Origin: Sodiomyces alkalinus F11
Lineage: Eukaryota; Ascomycota; Sordariomycetes; Glomerellales; Plectosphaerellaceae
Direction: 5' to 3'
Length of the DNA stretch: 64,000 nt
NCBI RefSeq assembly: GCF_003711515.1
Contig: NW_021167081.1
Location: forward strand, 558,001 to 622,000
The first letter of the stretch is position 1, and every line of letters begins with the position of its first letter. Below, in pieces: positions 45,694 through 57,187 of the stretch. The notes under the pieces were generated by a model. That model saw nothing but the letters and a program-made list of their open reading frames with translations. It had not been told where the DNA came from and ran no database searches. The position numbers and the translations under genes were made by a program.

Positions 45694-48600
45694 CGTCTCG
45701 AAGAAGTATTGCAACGACGAGGCCAATGCGGCTATTGATGGTGGTGAGGCGAGCAGGGCCGTCGAAATACTCGGGGGTGGTAAGAAGAAGAACAAAGACC
45801 GAGGACCCGGACCTAACAAAGAGGTGTCGAAGCAGAAGCGGGAGTGAGCACGGGCGATGAAGATTCGAGATAAACCGAGAGGGAGCGATTGTTGGATTCG
45901 GAAGCGGTGTTCGACGAATTGGCGAGGTTCGTTTAGTCGACAAAGAAGAGAAGACGACGAAGCCAAGGTCCAAGTGATCTAATGAATATCATGTGGAACC
46001 TAGAAAGGAGGGAAACGGTGGACGGTGAGAAACGTTGCCGGGTGGGTGGGTGGGGGGGAGCCGTTGTGGGCCACAGTGCGGTATAGCTATCGAACCGTCT
46101 TGTCCTGCGTCCTTGTTCGGTACCTTATGGAGAAGATACGTAGACGCGAGCCGCGGCGTACGTTCCAATCGATGGCTAATAGATCGGACGAGGAGGGTTG
46201 GTAAGATAAATTGGAGGGAGGGGCGGTTTGGTCGTCGAGGGAGAGGGAGAGGTAGGGAGGGTGTTGTCTCAGCGAAGTGGCAGACGGGAGAGACGAGGGA
46301 CAAGGAGGACAAGGAGAGATACGGAGAAGAAAGAAGGTAGACGAAAAAGAGATGAACTTGGGGCGGAGAATAATAATTGGAAGGTTAGTGGATTGAACAG
46401 ATGGACCGTCCTAGTCCGGCAGGCGTCAGCCCCGAGATTTTGTTGCTATTCCCAGAACAGGAGAGGATGAGGGACAACGAGAAGGGCGGGGAAAAAAGAG
46501 AAGAAGAAAAAAAGAGTGCGAGGATACCCAAGGTAGGTAACCAAGGTAAGGTAAGGAACTGTCAGGTAATGGGAAAGAAGGCAGCGGGAAAATACAAAGT
46601 AGGAAACAAAGTAGGAAAGAACCATCCCTCCCTCCTCCCCGCAAATTGCAAATGGCAAATGGCAAATGGCAAAGGCAGTCTGCCAATGTTGTGCTCCGTA
46701 CGGATACCCTCTGTCGGCAGTATCTCTCCTATTCTGCGAAGATACTGTACACAATGTGGGAAAAGCAAAAGGGACAAGGCGGATGACAAGGGACGAGGAC
46801 AGAAAGCGAGGGCTGAGGCCGATAACAACGGGGGTTTGTGACGGTAGAGCAAGGAAGGGCCCTGTTCGATCCGAGAGACCCCAAGAAATTGATTTGCTGT
46901 GGGGAAGAGCGGAAGTTGGACACCAAGTACGTTGTACCGGTACGTGTACACGTGTAGAGTACCTTGGTGTACAAAGCACGAAGTACCGTAATTACGAAAT
47001 ACGAAGTACGTCCCTTGAGCTCGTCTAGGTGTCCTATTAAGAGGCCCGGATCTGAGTCGGCATGAGGCATGAGGCATGTGCGGCATGCCTATGCCTGTGC
47101 CAGTGCCAGTGCCAGTGCCAGTGCCAGTGCCAGTACCTAACCGGTGAGCCGTTGCCGGTAGATGCACTGGGCACTGGGCACTGGACCAAGCGATCAACGA
47201 TCAACGATCAACGATCGGCAGACCCAGACCCAGATCCAGCCAGACCCAGCCAAGATACGTTGGTCCGTTGTAAATGATTGGGACCCTCAAAGACCCGGGG
47301 GAGGAGCCGCAATGGAGAGAAAGTACAATGTCCTTTGAACAAATCACCAACCGTCCCAGAGCAAAGCGGAGACCACTAAAGTTCTCTGGACAGTTGCGTT
47401 CTCTGGGGGAGTGAGAGAGAAAGAAGGAAGAAAAGAGAGCGAAGGGGTGGGGGGAACGGAGCCATGAACCGGACCGGCTGAACCAATGAATGCAGTCGAG
47501 GGTGAGGATTAGGGAAGTAGAGTAGGTACATACATATACATACCTTATTATTATGTACTGTACATAGGTACTCGGGAGTATAAACATCGTGCGAACCGTG
47601 GGACCTACTACCAATAGAAGGGACTCCGTTCAACCTTTCCCTCACTCCAAGTACCTCAGCCCAAATAGACTCACGACCGTTGAGTCTTGGGCGAAAGCAT
47701 GTGGTGGTATTGTATGGGTAGTAATAATATACGAGAGATGAAACATGGCGAGAAAGATGGGACGAAGACGTTTGAGTACCTTATCCCGTACGAAGTAGAT
47801 TTACAAAGATTTAGCCAAGGACAAAAGCCCGAGGTGGGAAGTTGTCACGGTTGCACTTGCTCGGATATAAAGTGTCACGAAAAGGAAAGTTTGCCGCGAT
47901 ACAAATGAACAAAATCCCATAAAATGTTGCCAAAGTCCCTTATCATGAGGTAAAGGAGACGAACTCTGAAGTACAACGTATAAAGTAAACCAGTCTTTTC
48001 ATCGTACCGAATCTCTTAAGGGGTTGGCGATCACAGGTAGGTACCCACTCGTACGGTGATTATTCTACACAAGCAGGTATCGATACCTCGTACATACGTA
48101 GGTTGTATGTACATCTGTTGCGCTGACAAAGGCCCGGTGAGAGGGGGATACAAGCGTAGTCCAGCAGGTCGGACTTAGGATGCAATGTACGTTGTACGTT
48201 ATAAATTCTTGGTAAGTCTGGGGAGGCGCACGGTGGTCGTATCTGCCGTTCCCGAACGAGTTATGGATACAACGTACAGATACTCCGTACAAAAGGGTGT
48301 TTTGTGGCCCACCCGCCCTCCGTATGTACGCCACTTGGTAGTACCCGCTCCAAACGCTCTCTGTGGCTGCCCTTCCTGGGCAAACCAAGCCCAAGGTAGG
48401 CAAGCGTATTGACTCCGTACGCTGTACATGTCATTTCTACGTGTTCATGCATACTCGTGTCGTTGTATGTACATCCCGCCCTCCAGGAGCGGAGTCGTGT
48501 CACTTGTCCCGTCTTGTCTTGTCAGGAGCGAGAGCGACCTGCCGACTCGACTTCAACCGCCCTCGTGGCACCCTGTGTCATTTTAATTCCATCTCCGAAG

Positions 48601-50685
48601 TGTCCCAGGGACCCCGGATGCTTGACCCTCATTCGACCCTTGTTCCTTTTTTTTTCTCCTTCCCGTTCAACCACCGGCGGGTTTAATACCGCGCTTCCTT
48701 GAACGTATATATATGTATATCTCTATCCCTATGTCTACGTTGGCTGTCTACGTTGTCTGTCTACGTTGTCGGTCTACCTATACTCCCGTCTCCTCTCACT
48801 CCAACCAACCAATCGCCATTCTATTGGGTCCGACATGATCATGTGTATGCCTATGTATGTGTGTCGGTATGTAAGTTGGTTCCCTATCTACGTTGCAACG
48901 TATCCCACGCAAGTGCCTGTTGGCGCTAAAAAAGCGTGGCCGTCCTCGTCGACTCGCAAAGTGCCAACTGTCTTCTTGTTGAAGAACCGTCGTCGCATCG
49001 GGAAAGGCGCCGCATTTCGGGCCCTCGCGCTACCGGTCTCTAGCGGCGACGCCATAACCTAAACGACTCACCCCCCCACCGCAGGAACTGCCGCTTGATG
49101 TACAAAACGTACCAATCCTGTGCTGTTATTCGTAAGCTAGGGTCGGTTTATGAAGTGTATCAAGCCAATATCGAGACGAGGACTAGGTAATAAGGTAAGG
49201 TAGGCAAGGGATAATGTTGGTCGGTGATCGTCGCTTGCCGTTGCCCGCTGAGGGGATGCCCGGAATGCGTGTCCCGTGTCCAGTCGCGTTCGTCGCTGTG
49301 AGCCACACTCCTGTTTTGAACATTATCCGGCCACATTAGCCATCTGTATTCGGGCATGTTGTTGGGGGAGATATGTTTGTCAATTGACCGAGTCTTCCTT
49401 GGCCTTGCCCCCCCCCCCACCAACCCACCACCATCTAATTACTTCGGGTGACGACGTGGAAAGTCGTTCGTTAGCTGGTGGTGGGAGGTGAAGCGAATTG
49501 CCCTCCTCGGGCCGGCCCCTTTCTGCATTCTTCTTCTTCTTCTTCATTTTTTTTTCTTCCTTTCTTTTTCGGTCGGGACCATCAGGCATCTTTCTTGCCA
49601 TTCGTAAAGTGGCAAATCCACCTGCGCCCGCAGGAAACCAATATCCGACTTGGGGATCGATCGCATTATTGCTGCACGTGGGCCAAGAAAGGGTTGTGTG
49701 CCCCAATCAAGCCTCAATTGTCAATTGACAATGACAAGAAGATAATAGGTATGTATGCTAGGGTTTGCCTGGCCACGTGGAAGACATGGAATCTGCTGGC
49801 GATGGGCCAGGCGAGATGGCACATGCATGCGTCGCGCATGGATCGTGATCCTACGCAACCGGTGAGCCCTGCTCTGTACGGTACGTGTGGCCCAAGGGGG
49901 TTAGGGAACACGAGATCTATGCATCGAGAGATTCATGCACCATATTGAAAGAAGCATCCCCCTGGTCAGGAGAGACGACGAGGTGATGAAGGGCCGGTAT
50001 TGTGACACGAATGGGCGATGCATGTCGGTACCGTCCTTGTCGATGTTGATGGCAATGCAAGGGGAGGTCTGCCACTCAGATGCCTAGTTTACCTTGTCAA
50101 ACGTTCAAGGCCGATCTGCGCGATGATACTCTGACAATCTCCGATAATCAAGAGCAACAGGTCACGGAGGTTGTTTTGTTCATCGGTCTCAAAGTTCGGA
50201 TAGGATTCAGGCCTAAGAACACCATGGTCCGATCATCCCTGAATAATTTACGTGCCGTTGTACGTACCTCGGATCGTTTGGTGTGAACTCCCGATGCATA
50301 GATTCTTCGAACAAGGGTGGATCGGATGCAACAAATACAACGTACGTGTACAACGTAATTGCCGAGACATTCCCATTCGCTCTTTGTTGAGCCTTCGAGG
50401 ATGGTTGTTGTTGGTGATGCAGTGATGAATGCTGGCTGCATCGAGTGACAAAGGGACCAAGAAACAAGTGAAGAGGCTGATGACTCAGCAACCGTTCAGG
50501 ACGGCGGGGATGCCCCGTAATTACTCATGCCCCACGATCCCAGCAACATTTGAACCCCCCCCCCTCCATCGACGAAAACCATCGCCAACTTGAGAGTCAC
50601 TAATTCATCAGCTTTCCACGAAAGGACAGCCAGAAGTCCCCTCCATCACACTTACATACTCTCCCAATTCTTCGCTATTACGATC
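45694..50685. other. Long gene-free interval, low-complexity repeats
   Basis: Nearly 5 kb between divergent genes with no convincing reading frame, no tRNA and no 5S gene. It contains GTGCCA repeated about six times (47096-47134), GATCAAC three times (near 47190-47212), CCCAGA repeats after 47220, GGTA-rich clusters (46525-46560) and several GTACAACGTAC-like motifs (47971, 48187, 48270, 50337). The part next to 45693 is the likely leader and promoter of the Zn2Cys6 gene. An unseen small or non-coding gene is possible. Confidence 0.5.
47096..47134 (+). repeat. GTGCCA hexanucleotide repeat
   Basis: About 6.5 perfect copies of GTGCCA, followed by other short-period repeats to about 47255. Confidence 0.85.
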
Positions 50686-51371
50686 ATGCTCGAGACAGTC
50701 CCACTTGAGCTGATCCCGCCCACGCACTCCGTCCATGTCGGCTTCTACCGCAACGTCCGCAACTCGGCAAAATTACAATCGCACCTCCTCGCCCGCAACA
50801 CGGACTTCGAATACGCCTTTGTCGACGCCTCCGTCGTGTCCTCTCGCGTCCACCTCTTATCCGCCGCTTTCAGGGCGCTCACAGCTCAACTATCCGGGAC
50901 CCTCAGAACCCCGAATGTCCACTCGGAACTTGTCACTTCCCTGAGCCCTTCGCATAATGTAATAAACCACCATGTTTTGACATTGAAATATGATTTCCAA
51001 GATGACTTCCTCACGAGCAACAAATAGCTGACAGAAGGAACCGAAACGAGTAGATCGCGGATGCATACCGTCGCTTCGGCATCGGCCCCGACACGAAAGA
51101 TCTCCTCGTCGTCAAGATCACCTTCCCCACCGATGCTGTCCCTACCCCGCCCTCGCGCGAGCAAATCCAGAAGCACCTAGACGAGAATGTCGAGGGCACG
51201 CCCACTGACTTCTCCGACGAGGCCATTGCGGAGGTTACGGATTGGGGGAAGGTGAAGAAATATTACAAGCTCAACGGGTTGCCGTGGCTCGACGCCATCA
51301 AGGATCAAGAAGAGAGCAGGGGACAGATGCAGGGGCTTGTGTTGGGGGCTATGGCGCTGCGTGGTGTCTAG
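50686..51371 (+). CDS. CGI121: KEOPS complex subunit Cgi121
   Basis: Exons 50686-50958 and 51054-51371, with a 95-nt intron (donor GTAATA, branch GCTGACA), give 196 aa, the usual size. Family segments are YRNVRNSAKLQSHLLA, FEYAFVDASVVSSRVHLLSA, GTLRTPNVHSELVTSLSP and, after the intron, IADAYRRFGIGPDTKDLLVV. Cgi121 binds the Bud32 kinase in KEOPS, which makes N6-threonylcarbamoyl-adenosine at position 37 of ANN-decoding tRNAs; the subunit helps bind tRNA. In yeast it also affects telomeres. It converges on the proline dehydrogenase gene with 380 bp between stop codons. An in-frame extension upstream to 50590 has no similarity and is leader. Confidence 0.92.
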
Positions 51372-51751
51372 ATGCCGTGGGACTTTTTTTTTTCTTCGAG
51401 AACGGCCAGAAACTAAAAGAAAAAAGGAAAGAAAAGAAAAGAAAAGAAAAGGCAGATGGTGCGGAATCGTTGCAAAGTCCCGGCCCCATGATAGTAGACC
51501 GATTTCTCGAGGTAAAGTAACATCAATTCGCTCTTGCTAGACGTTCTATCCTCTAACCATGCGCAGTTGGACTCGGCATGGGTCGGTGTCACGTTCCCTA
51601 TCGCTCTCGCTTCTCCCCCAACGCCCAACAGACAAACAGACAGAAAAGAAAAGGGATAAAAAAACTGAAAGCAAGGAGGAAAAGGAAAAGCAAAAACAAG
51701 AGAAGACAAGAGAGAAAAAAAAAAGAAGAAAAAAGAAGAAAAACCCCCGGC
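51372..51751. other. Convergent spacer, A-rich low complexity
   Basis: Contains AAAGAAAAG runs (51415-51450 and 51640-51745) between two convergent genes. No gene seen. Confidence 0.5.
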
Positions 51752-53569
51752 CTACGACGTCAACCCGACAGTCTGCTTCGCTCTCCGCACCAGCTCACCC
51801 CACATAGCATCTCGCCCCGCGCGCGTCCTCTGCACAGCATCCCGGTTCTCGTACGCCCGTCGGAGAAGGTACTTCATGCACTCGCCCGTGGATCCCCAGA
51901 CGAGGTACTTGTACGTCTGCAGCGTCTTGCCGCCCTGTCTCGCCGCCGCCGCCGTCGTCGTTCCCTTCTTCGCCGACACGAGCTCGCAGCTGATCTCGTC
52001 GGCCATGCCCTGCAACTGCCCGAAGGCGACGTCGATCTTCGCCTCGCCCGCCTCGCAGATGGCCCGCGCGCGACGCACCGACTCTGCATTATGCGAGGCC
52101 ACCACCAAACTGGCCTCGGGGAACGGCGGCCCTTCCGCGCCCGCGCCCGCGCCCTCGCCCTCGCCCGCGTTTCCAATTTCCTGTTTCCGGCTGCGGCTGC
52201 GGCTGCGGAACACGTCCCCCCACTGCCGCCGGAGCATGCTCGCGGCGATGGCATCGTACGCGGCGTCCGTATCGGCCTTGGTGTCGTGGATGAGATGCCG
52301 CGGGTCGGACCCGAGGTAGGCCCCGCGCACGAGCTTCACGCCCAGCGTGAAGCCGCCGTCCCGCGCGGCGACCAGGTGCCGCGCCAGCGTGGCCGGCGTC
52401 GATTTCAGGTACGCCTGGTAGGTCCCGTAGATGACGGCGCGGCCGGGCTCGGTGTTGTACCTGCGCATGTAGTCGAGGGTCCAGTCGTCGATGCCGGGCT
52501 GCAGGGCGGCCTGTTCGGCGTCGAAGAGGAGGCGGACGCCGTGCTCGGCCGCGCAGGCGCACACGCGGTCGATGGCTTCCGCGAGGGCGGGGGGAGGCGG
52601 GAGGCGCTCGGAGAGGGAGTAGAGAGCCTGGCGACCCGCGCCGGTGAACCTTGGAAAATAACAATGTCAGCAACGCGGACTGAGGAACTGAAATAACAAT
52701 CGGCAACCCATCAAATGACATGCTGAGCGGGGATGGTTCGGTGAGTGTGTCCCCTGGTAAACTCACTTCAAAGCGACAAAATCTCCCGGCTGCGCCAACT
52801 TGACGGTGGTTTCCGTCGCCTCAGCCCACGGCACGATTTCGTTCTTGATGCAATCCGCCGCCGCCTCAGGCCCGTCACCGCCGCACGAAGCCAAGCCCCG
52901 CGCCTGGGTTTCAGACAAGACGACCTCCTTTGCGTAACCCAAGATGACGCCGGTGAACCCGATATCCTTGAGCCGGCGGATCGTCTGCCGGACCTCTTCG
53001 GGACGCTCGCCGGCGCAGAACTGAGCGTAGAAGGTCTTCTTGAGGAACCAACGGAGGACCGGATTGCGGTCCGGGTTGAAGAAGGCGTTGGAGCTATGAG
53101 CCAGGACACTCATGACACGGAGGGAAGGGCGTAGGAGGACCGGGGAGGAGGAGACGGTGGTGGTGAAGAGGGAGCGGACGATCATGGAAAGAGGCAGGAG
53201 GGAGAGAGGGGCGTGAGAGGGCATCCTCGGTTGTTCGGGCGCCGGGGTCGGCGTGTTAGAGGGCGGCGCATGAGGGTCGGCGAGGAGGCTGCTGTTGTTC
53301 TTGGAGGAAGTGTGGATAGGAGTCTTAGCCGGAGGAGAAGGGCTTCCACTCGTCGTCGCGACGACAGTGGTGGCGTCTTCAGAAAGTTGTTTCCTCTTCA
53401 GCGTCGAAATAGGTCGTCGATAGGTGAGAAGAGTGAGGAGGGGAGAGACACCCGGTCTTGGACCTGCGGTGCGACGATGATGGATGACGGCCGCCGCCTC
53501 GCGTAGCATGAGAGGCGAGGCGGCCGTCCTGGACACCGCAGGGAGAGAAAGCGTAGAGATGAATGCCAT
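51752..53569 (-). CDS. PUT1: Mitochondrial proline dehydrogenase
   Basis: Exons on the minus strand are 53569-52767 and 52649-51752 (intron 52650-52766, donor GTGAGT), giving 566 aa. The N-terminus is rich in Arg/Ser/Ala with few acidic residues, a mitochondrial presequence; a low-complexity linker runs to about residue 115. The PRODH barrel follows: FYAQFCAGERPEEV, IGFTGVILGYAKE, LLFDAEQAALQPGIDDW (308-324), GVKLVRGAYL (371-380) and VVASHNAESV (450-459). The enzyme is an FAD protein that oxidises L-proline to pyrroline-5-carboxylate and passes electrons to the respiratory chain. A Ser/Arg then Gly/Glu/Ala-rich insertion of about 28 residues (near 416-443) precedes the ASHN strand. The Put1 P5C dehydrogenase partner is not in this window. 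Confidence 0.93.
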
Positions 53570-54658
53570 TAAGTTCTGTTTTGTCTATCGTGATGTGGAA
53601 GAGGGGATGAACGAGTTCAGGTGAGATCACGGAGGGAGGGGATCTATTGTACCCAAGGTTGGTTTCCGTTGGTTTCCTACCTTACTCCACGATAAAGCTA
53701 ACCAGATGATGACCCAACCATGGCGAAACCTTGTAGACGTAAATAGCCAAGGGCGGCTCCTTCGTTGTACTTCGTACGAAGACGAGAGACGGATTGACGG
53801 CTAGATTGGGCCTTTATCAAAAGTCAATGCGGTGTGCCCAGTAACCTTCGCTGCATTTATCTCCGATTTCGCAGACAAGGCAAACGTCACCCCTCTTTTC
53901 AAAGGTTCGAACTTCCCAACCCATCTTTGTTTTGTTTCGGTGTGCGTGCTGATAACAGTTCGAGAATGTTCATTCGGTCGCGGTCGCCCCCCCCCCCCCC
54001 CCCTGGTTCGAACATGCCGGTACTCCCGTAGCTCGTGCAGCTCGTAATCATGACGCCGGCGCCGGCGTTAGCTAATAGCTCTCGTTGGTTCCCCGGCGTT
54101 GGTGCTTATCAGGCGTCACGTGAGACAACTAATGCCGTAGATAACCGTGGGGGGAAAAGAGACAAACAGTTGGTCAATCGGCGCCGGCGGGGAATAGTAG
54201 GAATGTGGGTATTGTTTCGAATCAGACTCGGGCTTGGTTTGACACGGATCATGTGTTCGAGACGTGTGACAAGAGTGACAAGCGTTGACTGGTGACACAA
54301 TGCCACCGCCACCGTTTACCTTTGGCTTTGGCCTTGTATCTTGGCAGGCGCTTCCTTTGAGGAACGACCACTGACCACGTGGTGTCGTCCTTCGAATGCG
54401 TTCATCGTGGCGGTTGGCGCTGTGTGCCCAAAGCTTCCCCTTTTCCTCGAGGGCCGGTTTTCGGCCACATGTTTTTGGGAAGGCCGGATCGGATACCTTC
54501 CGGTTGGACGCGGGTTTAGGGGACGAGGGGCCTCGTGACCGATGACAGCTCGAAGCACGGACCGACCGGACAGGATGCAGCGAGCATGATTGCAGTACAA
54601 CGTACGTACTCTGTGCCTTAGCATGAGGCCAGCCAGGGCTATGCATCACACCGCCCTC
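53570..54658. other. Intergenic, no gene seen
   Basis: Holds the proline dehydrogenase promoter and the 3' flank of the Tim17-like gene. It has a poly-C run near 53989-54003 and a 16-bp palindrome ACGCCGGCGCCGGCGT near 54050-54068. GGTTCGAAC at about 54005 resembles a tRNA B box, but no cloverleaf surrounds it. Confidence 0.5.
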
Positions 54659-55439
54659 TCATCCGCTTTTTCTCCAGGTCTGGTGATTTCCATCTTCATT
54701 GCTGGCTGCCGATTGGGACCTGAATCGCCGGCGGAAGAATTCAACGTAGCCGATGTGCCTTCCACGGACTAGGCCAACAATATCTTGTAAGCCACCGTAG
54801 ACGAGGCCAAAGAGTAGGCCCTGTCTTGCCGTCCTGGCGGCGGTGGGGAGGGAGAAGCGGTCTAGGGAGGTTCCCATGTCAGCATGAACGAAGGCCAGCG
54901 GCCGGCCGTTTTGGTTGATCACCCTGGTGGAGACGAGATGACTATCGGAAGAGAAGGACGGACTGCCAGCTTTTTCACTCACTCCACAAACTGAAACCAC
55001 CTGCCACGGTCAAGCTGGCGAGGACGGTGCTCAACAGATCCGTGGATCCACGGCATCGGTCAATGGTGCTCTCGAGACCGAAGGCCATGAGCGACCAGAA
55101 CCCGACGCGGGCGCCCATCCGAAACCCCTCGCGCAGGCCGCCGTACATGGTATGGTAGTTCTTGGACTTGTGGTAGAGATACCAGCCCGTCGTGGTCGTG
55201 GGCATCTTGTGGGCGTGCTCGGCCCGGAAGCGCAGCTGGGCCGTACGGCTGCCCTGGATGAGGCCGAGGGTGTAGCCCATACCGAAGCCCACGAGGCCGG
55301 CGGCGGGAATGCGGACGGGCGTTGGCATGGAAAGTCGGGACTCGGACGGAGGGCGGACAAGGTCCAGGGATTCGGCTATTGAGGGCATCGAAGGCGCTGG
55401 GCGCGTTGGGGAGGTCGCGTTCATGACAGCAATTGTCAT
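54659..55439 (-). CDS. Tim17/Tim22/Tim23-like mitochondrial membrane protein
   Basis: Exons on the minus strand are 55439-54983 and 54861-54659 (121-nt intron, branch CTGAC), giving 219 aa. Four moderately hydrophobic Gly-rich segments fit the Tim17 fold: IPAAGLVGFGMGYTLGLIQG, REGFRMGARVGFWSLMAFGL, LLSTVLASLTVAGGFSLW, and RQGLLFGLVYGGLQDIVGLV. Between them lies RFRAEHAHKMPTTTTGWYLY. The family includes the TIM translocase channels and the complex I assembly factor TIMMDC1; I cannot tell which role applies, and the divergence from Tim17/22/23 argues against a core translocase. The C-terminal tail is basic and polar. The ATG at 55439 follows a poly-T run; the ATG at 55424 has the better context and is the alternative start. 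Confidence 0.75.
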
Positions 55440-56001
55440 GAAAAAAAAAAATGAAAAAAAAAAAAACCGGGCGCAGAAGAAAGAACCCCAATTATGAAGG
55501 GTGGTTTACTTTCCAGGAGGCGAGCGACTGGCCATTGGAGTTTTCAGTGATGTTGAGGTTGGGCTGCAGATTTCTCCAGCTAGGTAGTATCCTAAATAGC
55601 GATGCGAGGTTTTTGGAGATGCCTTGGCCATTCTTCGGCCCTGGCGCCCTGATTGGGCCGAGGAGGTACACGCTGTCAGGTGACCACGCATTGCGCGGAG
55701 GAGCAGTGTTAAAGCGATGGATGTATGGATAAGGTACCTTATTATTAGGAAGCAAAATGGTGACGGAAATAAGGTACTTCGTGTATGTACTTCGTGTATG
55801 ATTTACAAAGGCGGTTCCTGGGTGGCCAATCAGAACTAGTAGCCAAGGATGACAGCTACAGCTGCTGGCGCTTGGATGCCAGTCGCATATCCGACGCCTC
55901 CGAATATCCTCACCCGAAATGAAACCACAGAGGCCGGTGAATCTGCGAACCAATATAAGCGACCACGGAGTATTTCATAGCACCTTTTTGCCTCTACCAC
56001 C
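55440..56001. other. Divergent promoter region
   Basis: Shared upstream region of the minus-strand Tim17-like gene and the plus-strand small gene at 56002. It has A-runs at 55440-55466 and CCAATATAAG at about 55949-55958, some 45 bp before the second gene. Confidence 0.5.
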
Positions 56002-56521
56002 ATGGTGAGTCCAGTCTTTCATCTTCGTATCTTCGTTTGAACATGAGATGTTCTATTACTCACATAAATCGATCTAGCCCCGCCACCAAGACATGGATGA
56101 CCCCATCTGGTCGATCCGCTTCAAGCACGGCGTTCACACCGTCCTGCTGTTCATCGATAGCATGAAGCCCTTCTCCGAGGTCACCAGCACGCTTCTCGAG
56201 ATCTTGCGCGAGCGCTACCCTGACGGCCTGACCCTCAACCACACAGACGGTGCGCCTTCCACGAAGCTGCCTCCCCCGGGCTCCGACATGCCGCGCATTG
56301 CTTATGGTGTCCCCCATAATCCCAACGACCTTTCCCAGGGGTGGCGCGAGCTGCCTGTCAGGCAGACGGATATCCCATTGGACTCGCCCATCAAGAACAA
56401 CGGCGTTGTGGCCTTCACTTTCGTCTCCGATGACAGGGACGAGCTGGAAGAGGTCGATTTTGTGGTGGATGTGCCCAGCTTTGAGGATGAGTACGATGAG
56501 AATGAAGAACAGGAGAAATAG
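56002..56521 (+). CDS. Small conserved fungal protein, unknown function
   Basis: Proposed exons are 56002-56004 (the ATG alone) and 56078-56521, joined by a 73-nt intron (GTGAGT...CTAG), giving 148 aa that start MPRHQDMDDPIWSIRFKHG. Without the intron, translation could start at the ATG at 56093 (MDDPIW...), which would lose only five residues. The body is soluble: HGVHTVLLFIDSMKPFSEV, LLEILRERYPDGL, PRIAYGVPHNPNDLSQGW and NNGVVAFTF, then an acidic tail (FEDEYDENEEQEK). I have a sense of this as a widely conserved single-copy Pezizomycotina protein, but I know no function. The ACCACC before the first ATG is a strong start context. Confidence 0.75.
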
Positions 56522-57187
56522 GACAGGAACAGCGCCATCGGGAGGTCGATGTTGATACTCGTTTTCCTGCTGTGGTCTACTCCAAGGAGAACCGTGACGA
56601 GTATGAAGGAAGCTCGGGAAAGCTTGAGACTTGAGAACGAAGGACGATAGGAAACATGGGCGCGATATTATCATCGGCACTGTATTTGGTATTGGCTATG
56701 GCTGGTTTACGACGGCGTTCCGGCTCAAGAGTAGGGAAACGGTTTAGATACGAGTGGTGCTGGTGCTCTGCTCATCTCACTGTCACTTTGAGAGTTGAGC
56801 TGTTTTTCCGAAGTACCGTACCGCCGTACCGTACCTTGAAAAAGTACCTAGTTCGTGATTACCTCGTAATTACCGTAAGGTAAGGTACCTTACCTTAGGT
56901 AAGTAAGGTACCTCCTCCGTACTCCGTACAGGGGGTTCAATCTGTGCCTGTCCCACAAAACAACACCCCCTGACACATGTGCCATCTGATTCGCAGGCCC
57001 CTCGAATTGCAAATTCAACCCCCAAATCGAGTCCGGCGCAATAGTCAACGCCTTTTTCCCGAGACCTTTTCCCCCTTCCCCCTTCCCCTGACACCTCATA
57101 CCCATTCGCACATCGCTACCCTTCACCATCCCCCCAACATTGGCTGGCCGTCTCCCACGACGCCGGCTGCTGGATGCCGCCGCTTAC
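56522..57187. other. Intergenic with GGTACC/AAGGTA palindrome
   Basis: Upstream region of the phosphoesterase gene. AAGGTAAGGTACCTTACCTT at 56877-56896 is a perfect 20-bp palindrome within a cluster of GTACC/AAGGTA repeats (56810-56930). No gene seen. Confidence 0.5.

Noticed and set aside
51578..52696. 372-codon plus-strand open frame over proline dehydrogenase
   Set aside because: Antisense to clear PRODH motifs and begins in an A-rich spacer.
54000..54020. GGTTCGAAC tRNA B-box-like sequence
   Set aside because: It is preceded by a poly-C run, with no A box and no acceptor stem pairing.
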